From the NCBI GenBank assembly GCA_002471345.1, contig DKPS01000038.1:677-10315 (forward strand): a DNA stretch of 9,639 nt. Reading direction: 5' to 3'. This document shows, piece by piece, positions 1-7,017 of the stretch. Source of the DNA: Saprospiraceae bacterium UBA7328. Lineage in GTDB: Bacteria > Bacteroidota > Bacteroidia > Chitinophagales > Saprospiraceae. Below the pieces are notes generated by a model, which saw only the letters and a program-made list of their open reading frames with translations, made no database searches and was not told where the DNA came from. Every line of letters begins with the position of its first letter. Within the stretch, counting starts at the first letter, position 1. A program made the translations under genes and the position numbers.

Positions 1-732
1 ATGGGAAGAGCTTTTGAATTTAGAAAAGCAAGAAAAATGAAACGTTGGGGCCAAATGGCCAAAACTTTCAGCAGATTAGGAAAAGACATCGTAATAGCCA
101 TCAAAGAAGGTGGAGGGATAGCAGACATAGAAAGCAACTCAAAGTTGAGAGCAGTTTTACAAAACTGCAGGGCAGCTAATATGCCTAAAGACAATGTAGA
201 GCGAGCCATAAAAAAAGCAACGGACAAGGACACCTCTGATTATAAAGAAGTAGTCTTAGAAGGATATGGCCCTCATGGTATTGCAGTGTTAGTAGAAACT
301 GCAACAGATAATAATAAAAGAACAGTGGCTAATGTGAGGAGCTATTTCAATAAATGTGATGGCAATTTGGGTACTCAAGGCTCTGTCTCATTCATGTTTG
401 ATAGAAAGTGCCAATTCAAAATTGCAAATAGTGGAGAGGATTTAGAAGAGCTGGAATTCGAACTAATTGATTATGGCGCAGAAGAAGTATTTGATGATGA
501 TGATGGCATTATGATATATGCAGATTTCCCAAGTTTCGGTAATCTTCAAAAAGCATTAGAAGACATGGAGAAAGAAATTGTCTCATCTGGATTTGAACAG
601 ATACCAAATGTGACTAAGAAACTTACCAATCCTGATGAAATAGCTGCCATTAACAAACTAATAGAGAAAATTGAAGAAGACGATGATGTGCAGAATGTAT
701 ATCATACCATGATTGAAGAATCTCCTGAATAA
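1..732 (+). CDS. yebC: YebC/PmpR/TACO1 family protein
   Basis: This 243-residue protein has the full length of the YebC/TACO1 family. The N-terminus reads MGRAFEFRKARKMKRW and continues into a conserved basic stretch (WGQMAKTFSRLGKDI, about residues 16-30), which is the form typical of Bacteroidota YebC proteins. The middle contains the family's NMPKDNVERAIKKA segment (about residues 60-73) and VANVRSYFNKCDGNLG (about 109-124). The C-terminal half is very acidic, as usual for the family. Members were first described as transcriptional regulators (PmpR); the mitochondrial relative TACO1 and more recent bacterial work point to a cytoplasmic translation factor acting on stalled ribosomes. Which role applies here cannot be told from sequence. 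The start is the first base of the window, so the promoter lies outside. The next gene starts 17 bp after the stop in the same direction, suggesting co-transcription. Confidence 0.95.
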   Translation: MGRAFEFRKARKMKRWGQMAKTFSRLGKDIVIAIKEGGGIADIESNSKLRAVLQNCRAANMPKDNVERAIKKATDKDTSDYKEVVLEGYGPHGIAVLVETATDNNKRTVANVRSYFNKCDGNLGTQGSVSFMFDRKCQFKIANSGEDLEELEFELIDYGAEEVFDDDDGIMIYADFPSFGNLQKALEDMEKEIVSSGFEQIPNVTKKLTNPDEIAAINKLIEKIEEDDDVQNVYHTMIEESPE

Positions 733-749
733 GCGATAACCTCAACATT

Positions 750-1583
750 TTGAACAAATCACTAGTAAGCTGTAGATGGCTTAAAGAGCACATTAATGAT
801 GATGGCCTGATAATTCTAGATGCCAGTCCAAAATCTAATCTATCTGGGCTTGAATCAGAGTTCGCTGAGAAAAGAATAAAAGGAGCTAGATCTATAGATA
901 TCAAAGCAAATTTTAGCGCTAAAGATTCAGAAATGCCTAATACACTCTTATCCACAGAGTCATTTCAAGAAGCTGTTCGTGCCTTGGGTATCAACAATGA
1001 ACATACAATTGTAGTTTATGACAATTTGGGTATTTATACTAGCCCTAGAGTATGGTGGATGTTCAAAGCTATGGGTCATGAAAATATTGCAGTTTTAGAT
1101 GGAGGGCTTCCGCTATGGGTCAATGAAGGGAATCAAATTGAAGATATATCAGAATTGGAAATCACAAAAGGAAATTTCACTGCTGCTTTCGATAAAAATA
1201 TGGTTAAACATATGTCTGATGTAGTGGAAAATGTCTTTTCTAAAAATGCTCTGGTTCTAGATGCTAGATCAAAAGGAAGGTTTGACGGAACTGCACCTGA
1301 GCCAAGACAAAGCTTAATTAGTGGACACATACCCAATTCAAAAAATTTGCCTTTCAAGAATGTTCTTGATGATGGAAAAATGAAGTCTTCATCTGAGCTT
1401 AAATCCTTATTTGAGACAAAAGGCATTGGATCAGAGCCATTGATTTTCTCATGTGGCTCAGGTCTTACGGCTTGTATTACTTACTTAGCTGCGGATATTG
1501 CACTAGAAAATGAAAAAGCTGTTTATGATGGATCATGGACTGAATGGGCTCAGAAACAAACTGATCTAATAGAACAATTGTGA
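750..1583 (+). CDS. sseA: 3-mercaptopyruvate sulfurtransferase (tandem rhodanese)
   Basis: The 277-residue product has the tandem rhodanese layout: an inactive N-terminal domain (about residues 4-127, with the conserved end GHENIAVLDGGLPLW) and a catalytic C-terminal domain (about 155-272). The nucleophile is Cys235 in the loop CGSGLTA, which matches the CG[S/T]GVTA loop of 3-mercaptopyruvate sulfurtransferases rather than the CRKG-type loop of thiosulfate rhodaneses. Arg177 (GRFDG) and Arg186 (PEPR) correspond to the arginines that bind the mercaptopyruvate carboxylate. The enzyme would move sulfur from 3-mercaptopyruvate to a thiol or cyanide acceptor in the cytoplasm. The start is TTG at 750: an in-frame TGA lies at 726 and the next in-frame ATG is codon 62, inside the first domain, so no ATG start gives a complete domain. 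No Shine-Dalgarno sequence is visible. It is likely co-transcribed with the YebC gene. TTG could lower expression; thiosulfate activity remains possible. Confidence 0.92.
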   Translation: MNKSLVSCRWLKEHINDDGLIILDASPKSNLSGLESEFAEKRIKGARSIDIKANFSAKDSEMPNTLLSTESFQEAVRALGINNEHTIVVYDNLGIYTSPRVWWMFKAMGHENIAVLDGGLPLWVNEGNQIEDISELEITKGNFTAAFDKNMVKHMSDVVENVFSKNALVLDARSKGRFDGTAPEPRQSLISGHIPNSKNLPFKNVLDDGKMKSSSELKSLFETKGIGSEPLIFSCGSGLTACITYLAADIALENEKAVYDGSWTEWAQKQTDLIEQL

Positions 1584-1625
1584 GTTTCATAAGGTCATGA
1601 TTATCAAATCGTGGTGCATAAGAGT

Positions 1626-2555
1626 CTAATCTTTTTTCAATTCCTTTTTCAGTTCTGACACCAAACCTGTATGCTTTCTGGTATGAGACCATCCGGGTGG
1701 TTGAAATAAGTAATTCAACTTGTTTAAAATACCAGAAGCATTCCACATATCTTTTGCTAATAAAACAAATTCTCCAAATTGGACATCCCAAAAATTGTCA
1801 CTTTTCACATTCCTAGTAATGCCATATTTTACTTTTTCATCCTCTCTTAACGGTTGTAATGTGCCTAATGCCCAGTCCCAAAAGAGAGTCATAGAATTAT
1901 AATTAGTATCTAGATACATCACATTTTGTGCATGATGCACTCTATGATGAGATGGAGTCTGAAGAATCTTTTCCAATAATCCATATCTACCTGAAGGAAC
2001 TACTTTTTCATTTATATGTAAAAGGTTACCCCAAATAATATCTATCACAGCTATACTCAAAACAATAACTGGGTGAACACCAAGTAATGAAGGCATAAAA
2101 CCTAAAAAGAAAGGCATGTAGAAAATAACTTCAATGAAAGAATGATTGAAACCCACTAACATATTCATCGACTCAGGTGCATGATGAGGTGAATGTAGAC
2201 ACCAAATCAATCTCACCTTATGAGCTAACCAATGTTGTATCCAATAGAAAAGTTCATAAATCAAGAAGCCATAAATCCACCAATAATAAGTAAGGTCTGT
2301 AGTAAATAAGGCATTCTTAAATGCTAATAAACTAAAAGAAGCAGTACTGATCACGCCAATAAGTGCACCAACCACTATATTCATTCCAATCACAAATAAA
2401 AAATTGATGGTAGTTTGTTTATAGTCCTTCATTCCCTCATATTTTTTAAAAAAATATAGGTAAGCCATCTCAAGAATTGCGTATATAATTAAGATTAAAA
2501 GACCTTTCTGAGTTATAGATTCAATAGTAAGTTCATGGGCTAGAAATTCTTCCAT
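1626..2555 (-). CDS. Fatty acid hydroxylase/sterol desaturase family membrane protein
   Basis: This 309-residue integral membrane protein carries the histidine clusters that bind a diiron centre in the fatty acid hydroxylase superfamily: HWLAH (residues 108-112), HSPHH (121-125) and HHRVHH (203-208), with further conserved His138 (FNHSF) and His180 (LLHIN). Hydrophobic segments lie at about 15-37, 51-79, 92-108 and 140-176, placing the clusters on the cytoplasmic side as in the family. Known members hydroxylate or desaturate fatty acyl chains, sterols or carotenoids, or cleave alkylglycerol ethers, using O2. The substrate here cannot be assigned; a lipid is likely. The C-terminal tail after about residue 240 is soluble and ends in a charged stretch. 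The gene is convergent with the sulfurtransferase (42 bp between stops) and divergent from the acyl-CoA dehydrogenase, sharing a 239-bp intergenic region with it. The ATG at 2555 is the only good start upstream of the first membrane segment. Confidence 0.9.
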   Translation of the reverse strand: MEEFLAHELTIESITQKGLLILIIYAILEMAYLYFFKKYEGMKDYKQTTINFLFVIGMNIVVGALIGVISTASFSLLAFKNALFTTDLTYYWWIYGFLIYELFYWIQHWLAHKVRLIWCLHSPHHAPESMNMLVGFNHSFIEVIFYMPFFLGFMPSLLGVHPVIVLSIAVIDIIWGNLLHINEKVVPSGRYGLLEKILQTPSHHRVHHAQNVMYLDTNYNSMTLFWDWALGTLQPLREDEKVKYGITRNVKSDNFWDVQFGEFVLLAKDMWNASGILNKLNYLFQPPGWSHTRKHTGLVSELKKELKKD

Positions 2556-2738
2556 AGGGTCAGAATTTTTCTTTTATGCTGACAAAGTAAAAAAAGTCCT
2601 TCTTTCTCCATACCTCCTCCAATATTATAGTGCAAAAGAAGGTGAATCAATTACAAGAACAAAGTTGTTTTAAAATTGACCTGGTTTTTAATTTATTATA
2701 ATCAAGAAGCCACTATTATGTAATTGAGGTACAAATTA

Positions 2739-2760
2739 TTCTCTTTTTATGAAAAGAGAA
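2739..2760. promoter_or_regulatory. Perfect 9-bp inverted repeat in the acyl-CoA dehydrogenase leader
   Basis: TTCTCTTTT (2739-2747) and AAAAGAGAA (2752-2760) are perfectly complementary around a 4-nt TATG centre. The repeat ends 34 bp before the ATG at 2795. It could be an operator for a dimeric regulator or an RNA hairpin in the 5' leader. It has no GC-rich stem or following T-tract, so a terminator is unlikely. The AT-rich composition makes a chance origin possible. Confidence 0.35.
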
Positions 2761-2794
2761 ATGGACATCAGTTATCTTTCCACAAACAATCTCA

Positions 2795-4600
2795 ATGGCA
2801 AAAGAATATATCAGCATACGTAATTTGAAATTCCTCATGAGCGAAGTGTTGGAGGTCGACAAACTTTTTCTTTTCACTAAATTTAAAGATTATGATTGGG
2901 AGGCTTTTCAAATGACCTTACAAGCTTCTAAGGATTTATCTGATAAATATTTGTTTCCCATTTTCACTGAGATGGATAAAAAGAAAGCTTATTACGATGA
3001 AACCAGTAAATCTGTAAAAGCTCATCCAGGGTTATATCAAGCCATTAAGGCATTGGGCGAAGGAGGGTGGATTGGATCAAACTCATCTTATGAGCAAGGG
3101 GGCCAACAAATGCCTATCACTCTTCTAAATGCAGGTAGAATGATACAGCATGCTGCAAATGCGAATGCCGCAGCATATGGACTCCTGACTGATGGAGCTG
3201 CTAATTTAATTCGAGCATTTGCTACAGAAGACTTAATAGACCTTTATGTTCCCAAAATGATGAGTGGTGTTTGGCAAGGGACTATGGCATTGACCGAACC
3301 TCAAGCCGGAAGTTCCCTATCAGATGTTAAGACTAGTGCAACACCAAATGATGATGGCACCTACAATATTAAAGGGCAAAAAATATACATATCCGGCGGA
3401 GATTATGAAGATGCTGAAAATATTATTCACCTCACATTGGCAAGAATAGATGGTGCACCAATTGGAACAAAAGGAATATCTCTATTCGTTGTACCAAAAT
3501 ATCGAAACGAGAATGGTCAATCCGTTTCAAATGATGTCGTCACAGCAGGACTATTTGGAAAAATGGGACAGAAAGGATATGTCGCAGCCCACTTGATGAT
3601 GGGAGAAAGTGAAGATTGTATGGGATATCTAGTTGGAGTTCCTCATAATGGGTTGAAGTATATGTTTCAGATGATGAATGAAGCTAGAATTGGTACAGGA
3701 GCAATGGCTACAGGTACTGCTAGTGCGGCTTATTATGCCAGTTTACAATATGCCAATGAAAGGCCACAAGGAAGACATCCTTCATCAAAAGATCCCAATG
3801 ACCCTCAGGTATTGATTATTGAACACGCTGATGTAAGAAGGATGCTTTTATTCCAAAAATCTATAGTAGAAGGAAGTGCAGCTTTGGTTTTACAATGTTC
3901 GTATTATGCTGATTTAGCAGAAAATAGTGAAGGCGAAGAAAAAGAAAATGCACATCTTTTGTTAGAATTGTTGACACCAGTGGTAAAGTCATTCCCTTCA
4001 GAGTGGGGAAACCTCTCTGTGAGTGCGGGTATGCAAGTGTTAGGTGGTGCTGGGTACACTGATGACTTTCCTTTAGAGCAGTACTATAGAGATATCCGTG
4101 TCAATGCCATTTATGAGGGTACTACTACTATTCACGGAATGGATATTTTAGGGAGAAAAGTGATGATGAATAATGGTAAAGCCATTCAATTACTTGTTTT
4201 AGAAATGGCTATTACTATTAAAGATGCCTCAAGTCATTCACATATCAATCCGTATGCTGAGAAATTGGACAAGGCATCTTCATCCTTACGGAAGACTACT
4301 TCTCACCTTGTAGAAATTGCGATAAAAGAGGCTCCTGAAGTCTTTCTTTCTGATGCTACATTGTATCTAGAATTTTTTGGCATTGTAACTATTGCATGGT
4401 TATGGCTTAGACAAGGCATATCTGCCCAAAAGTCAATTGATAATGGAGTCTCAGAAAGTGAAAATGATTTCTATCAAGGTAAGATTCATACAATGAAATA
4501 TTATTTTGAATATGAACTTCCCAAAATAGATGCTTTACAAAAGAGATTATTGAGTGATGACAAATTGACTCTCAACATAGAGTCATCTTACATTAATTGA
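2795..4600 (+). CDS. Acyl-CoA dehydrogenase, long form with extra C-terminal domain
   Basis: At 601 residues this is longer than the classic ~380-residue acyl-CoA dehydrogenases and fits the FadE5/DmdC-like class with an added C-terminal domain. The N-terminal helical domain spans about residues 30-160. The FAD/substrate-binding strand MALTEPQAGSSLSDV follows at 164-178. The helical core includes QVLGGAGYT (414-422) and YRDIRVNAIYEGTT (431-444); Glu441 in YEGT is the expected catalytic base. The extra domain (about 460-580) ends in FYQGKIHTMKYY (559-570), typical of this class. The enzyme should oxidise an acyl-CoA to the trans-2-enoyl-CoA, passing electrons through FAD to ETF. Chain length is not predictable; DmdC relatives act on methylmercaptopropionyl-CoA, so a non-standard substrate is possible. 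An SDR gene follows after 139 bp in the same direction. The ATG at 2795 is the first plausible start. Confidence 0.94.
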   Translation: MAKEYISIRNLKFLMSEVLEVDKLFLFTKFKDYDWEAFQMTLQASKDLSDKYLFPIFTEMDKKKAYYDETSKSVKAHPGLYQAIKALGEGGWIGSNSSYEQGGQQMPITLLNAGRMIQHAANANAAAYGLLTDGAANLIRAFATEDLIDLYVPKMMSGVWQGTMALTEPQAGSSLSDVKTSATPNDDGTYNIKGQKIYISGGDYEDAENIIHLTLARIDGAPIGTKGISLFVVPKYRNENGQSVSNDVVTAGLFGKMGQKGYVAAHLMMGESEDCMGYLVGVPHNGLKYMFQMMNEARIGTGAMATGTASAAYYASLQYANERPQGRHPSSKDPNDPQVLIIEHADVRRMLLFQKSIVEGSAALVLQCSYYADLAENSEGEEKENAHLLLELLTPVVKSFPSEWGNLSVSAGMQVLGGAGYTDDFPLEQYYRDIRVNAIYEGTTTIHGMDILGRKVMMNNGKAIQLLVLEMAITIKDASSHSHINPYAEKLDKASSSLRKTTSHLVEIAIKEAPEVFLSDATLYLEFFGIVTIAWLWLRQGISAQKSIDNGVSESENDFYQGKIHTMKYYFEYELPKIDALQKRLLSDDKLTLNIESSYIN

Positions 4601-4692
4601 GGTGATTTAGTACAGAGTCTTCAGATAATTCAGGTTGTGGCCTGGCAAGATTAAACTGAGAGAAAAAAGCTGTCTGATTTGTTTGTAGTCGA

Positions 4693-4706
4693 GAAAATGC
4701 ATTTTC
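4693..4706. promoter_or_regulatory. 14-bp perfect palindrome upstream of the SDR gene
   Basis: GAAAATGCATTTTC is identical to its own reverse complement and lies 33 bp upstream of the SDR start at 4740. It sits within a wider GAGAA...TTCTC arrangement (4691-4713). It may be an operator half-site pair. The acyl-CoA dehydrogenase leader has a palindrome at a nearly identical distance from its start (34 bp), but the two sequences share only A/T-rich GAGAA/TTCTC elements, so a common regulator is a guess. Confidence 0.3.
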
Positions 4707-4739
4707 AATTCTCTTCCTTATCTTCAAAGAAAAAATAAC

Positions 4740-5657
4740 ATGAAAGATTTCAAAAACAAGGTAGCAGTAATAACAGGTGCTGGCTCAGGGATGGGTAGAG
4801 AGCTGGCCATACAGTTTGTAGAAAGAGGGGCGAAAGTGGCTATCAATGATTGGAATAAGGAATCACTTGCTGAGACGCTCAATATGATAAATCATTTAGG
4901 TGGAAAAGGAAAAGCCTATCATTTTGATGTTTCAGATAAAAGTACAGTTCACGATTTTTCAAGAGAAGTCATTGAAGATTTTGGTCAGGTGGATATTGTA
5001 ATCAACAACGCAGGATTTACTCTACCAGCTAAAAGTATAGAGTTGACAGAATATGATGATTTTGAGAAACTCATGGGCGTCAATATGTGGGGTGTAATTT
5101 ATGGTTCTAAAGCATTTTTACCTTATTTGAAAAAACGACCTGATGCAGTTTTAATGAATACTTCCAGCGTTTTTGGAATTTTTGGTTATCCTACACAGGG
5201 CCCATATTGCACCGCTAAATTTGCCGTAAGAGGATTCACTGAGACGCTCAGATTAGAGTTAGAGTTAGAAGGAGTAGAAAATGTAAAAGTATGTTGCATT
5301 CACCCTGGTGGAATTCAAACGGGCATTGTCAAAAACATTGATCACTCTAAGTCAAATTTGACAAAATCGGAAATAGAGGAAGCAGAAAAGAATTTTCAAG
5401 ACTATTGCCCAACTACAGCCTCAGAAGCTGCTTCGCAAATAATTAGAGCTATAGAACGTCAAAATCCCAAATTGCTAATTGGTAGAGATGCCAAATTTAT
5501 GGACTTTGTTGCACGACTATTCCCTACATCTTATAGTAGGTTCCTGCTGAAAGACTTAAAAACCAATGAAAAGGCTATTGCAAAAGCATTTGCTCCAGAT
5601 GATAATCAAATTGAAAAAATTAGAAAAGAAACATTAAATGAACATCGCATAAGGTAA
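4740..5657 (+). CDS. SDR family NAD(P)-dependent oxidoreductase
   Basis: This 305-residue protein is a classical short-chain dehydrogenase/reductase with a longer C-terminus than the usual ~250 residues. The Rossmann glycine motif TGAGSGMG is at 12-19, the acidic Asp37 at the end of the second strand suggests NAD(H) preference, and NNAG is at 89-92. The catalytic set is Asn115, Ser143, Tyr156 and Lys160 (YCTAK), followed by HPGG (188-191). The C-terminal part (about 240-300, GRDAKFMDFVARLFP) resembles the substrate-lid extension of SDRs found beside lipid catabolism genes in other bacteria. It would oxidise or reduce a hydroxyl/carbonyl group in the cytoplasm; the substrate is unknown. Its position 139 bp after the acyl-CoA dehydrogenase suggests lipid or hydroxyacyl metabolism. 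It is convergent with the deaminase gene, 58 bp apart, with no clear terminator hairpin between them. Confidence 0.93.
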   Translation: MKDFKNKVAVITGAGSGMGRELAIQFVERGAKVAINDWNKESLAETLNMINHLGGKGKAYHFDVSDKSTVHDFSREVIEDFGQVDIVINNAGFTLPAKSIELTEYDDFEKLMGVNMWGVIYGSKAFLPYLKKRPDAVLMNTSSVFGIFGYPTQGPYCTAKFAVRGFTETLRLELELEGVENVKVCCIHPGGIQTGIVKNIDHSKSNLTKSEIEEAEKNFQDYCPTTASEAASQIIRAIERQNPKLLIGRDAKFMDFVARLFPTSYSRFLLKDLKTNEKAIAKAFAPDDNQIEKIRKETLNEHRIR

Positions 5658-5715
5658 TTATAGAGTTAATCCATAGCAGCTTGACACTCTCTTTCACTCC
5701 TTAATAATGAACTCA

Positions 5716-6711
5716 CTATTCAAAGCTTTTCAGTTCATCTAAAAGATTCCTTTTTTCACCTTCTGGTAGAAAACTCGCTTCTAATGAATTCTTTGCCAAC
5801 TTATAGATGTCCTTTTCATCGAGTTCAAGTGCTTCTGCAGTCCTTACATAATTGTCATTTAGACTACCTTTAAAATAAGCGGGATCATCAGAATGGATAG
5901 TAGCCATGATACCCATATCCAACATTTTTTTGACAGGATGATCTTCTAGTTTTTCAATAACACATAACTCCAAATTAGATACTGGGCATAGAGTCAGAGG
6001 AGTCTTACTCTTTGCTAGATGTACTAATAGCTCTGGGTCTTCCATTGCTCTATTTCCATGATCTATACGCTCTACCTTGAGCAGATTTATTGCTTCCCAT
6101 ATATACTCTAAAGGACCTTCTTCCCCTGCATGAGCAACTATTCTGAAGCCTTCTTCTCTTGCTTTATCAAAAGCTCTTTCGAATTTTGAAGGTGGATGCC
6201 CAAGTTCTGATGAAGCTAATCCTATACCTAGTATTTTCTCTTTATGCTCAATAGCCTTATCCAAGGTTTTGATGGCCTCTTCTTCCGATAGATGTCTAAG
6301 AAAACAAAGAATGAGATAAGAACTTATTCCCAATTTTTCTTTACCATCTTGAAGTGCTTTATAAATACCATTTGTTACAGTTTCAAATGATACTCCTCTA
6401 TCCGTATGTGACTGAGAATCATAGAATAGCTCTACATGGCGTACGTTTTGCTCATGTAATTTTTCAAGATAAGCCCAAGTAAAATCATAAAAGTCTTCTT
6501 CCTTCACTAGCACCTTTGAAACTTCATGATATAAATCAAGAAACTCTTGAAGGTTCTTAAAGTTATAGGCGCTTCGAAGTTCTTCCACAGAATTATATCT
6601 GAGTTTCACATTGTTTCTCTTTGCAAAGTGAAAAGCCAATTCTGGTTCTAAGGTGCCTTCGATGTGAATATGAAGTTCAGCTTTAGGTATTTTTTCTATA
6701 TAATCTTTCAT
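5716..6711 (-). CDS. add: Adenosine/adenine deaminase family protein, probably adenine deaminase
   Basis: The 331-residue protein is a complete TIM-barrel member of the adenosine deaminase superfamily. Zinc ligands and catalytic residues are visible: His14 and His16 (ELHIHIEGTLEP), His194 with Glu197 (AHAGEEGP), His218 (RIDHG) and Asp275-Asp276 (HSDDPAYF). The stretch SSELGHPPSKF (168-178) and the DFYDFTWAYL and SHTDRG segments are those of the bacterial/yeast adenine deaminase (Aah1-like) subgroup, of which Pseudomonas aeruginosa PA0148 is a described member. True adenosine deaminases have a GDE-type sequence at that place. The likely reaction is therefore adenine to hypoxanthine plus ammonia in purine salvage, although automated annotation usually says adenosine deaminase. 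The gene stands alone on its strand, facing the SDR gene and divergent from the GH20 gene. Confidence 0.92.
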   Translation of the reverse strand: MKDYIEKIPKAELHIHIEGTLEPELAFHFAKRNNVKLRYNSVEELRSAYNFKNLQEFLDLYHEVSKVLVKEEDFYDFTWAYLEKLHEQNVRHVELFYDSQSHTDRGVSFETVTNGIYKALQDGKEKLGISSYLILCFLRHLSEEEAIKTLDKAIEHKEKILGIGLASSELGHPPSKFERAFDKAREEGFRIVAHAGEEGPLEYIWEAINLLKVERIDHGNRAMEDPELLVHLAKSKTPLTLCPVSNLELCVIEKLEDHPVKKMLDMGIMATIHSDDPAYFKGSLNDNYVRTAEALELDEKDIYKLAKNSLEASFLPEGEKRNLLDELKSFE

Positions 6712-7017
6712 TAAATGATCTTTATAAATGAACGGCTAAGTCAGGAACAAATCTCCATTTCCTACTATACCAATCTACGATTAAAAGTGTCGCTTTATTT
6801 AATTTTGGCTCGCTCTATATTCAAAATAATTACTAGTATTAGTGCATTAAGGTTTTGAAAACATGAATCACATATTAAATACATTGATTTTATTCTGGAA
6901 TCAGATGGACAAATATCTAGAAATCGAAACCAATTAATCTTTATTTTTTACTCTAAAAATTCTAGAGTTATAAATAACCACTTTCATCAAATCAATGGAC
7001 GAGCATAAATTAATCAG
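6712..7017. other. Divergent intergenic region between the deaminase and GH20 genes
   Basis: These 306 bp contain no plausible gene on either strand. They must hold both the deaminase and GH20 promoters. I could not find a convincing Bacteroidota promoter (TTTG ... TAnnTTTG); TAGATTGG on the minus strand is one mismatch from the -7 element but lacks a well-placed partner. The one structured element is an inverted repeat, ACTCTA (6950-6955) and TAGAGT (6963-6968), about 50 bp before the GH20 start. Confidence 0.6.
6950..6968. promoter_or_regulatory. Short inverted repeat upstream of the GH20 gene
   Basis: ACTCTA and TAGAGT are perfect 6-bp arms around a 7-bp AT-rich centre, 49 bp upstream of the ATG at 7018. 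The placement would suit an operator, but 6-bp arms in AT-rich DNA can occur by chance. Confidence 0.2.

Noticed and set aside
650..955. Open minus-strand frame of 101 codons across the YebC/sulfurtransferase junction
   Set aside because: It overlaps the ends of two confident genes on the other strand and has no recognisable domain.
1133..1426. Open minus-strand frame of 97 codons antisense to the sulfurtransferase
   Set aside because: It lies wholly inside a well-supported gene, has no recognisable domain, and is best explained as a by-product of the real coding frame.
2540..2611. Minus-strand 23-codon frame preceded by the Shine-Dalgarno-like run GGAGGAGG, upstream of and overlapping the hydroxylase start
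   Set aside because: It has no recognisable sequence character, overlaps the hydroxylase start in another frame, and Shine-Dalgarno motifs are not a reliable guide in Bacteroidota. It could be a leader peptide but nothing else supports that.
2676..2702. TTGACC ... TATAAT promoter-like pair upstream of the acyl-CoA dehydrogenase
   Set aside because: The spacer is only 15 bp and Bacteroidota use a different promoter consensus; in such AT-rich DNA this match is weak evidence.
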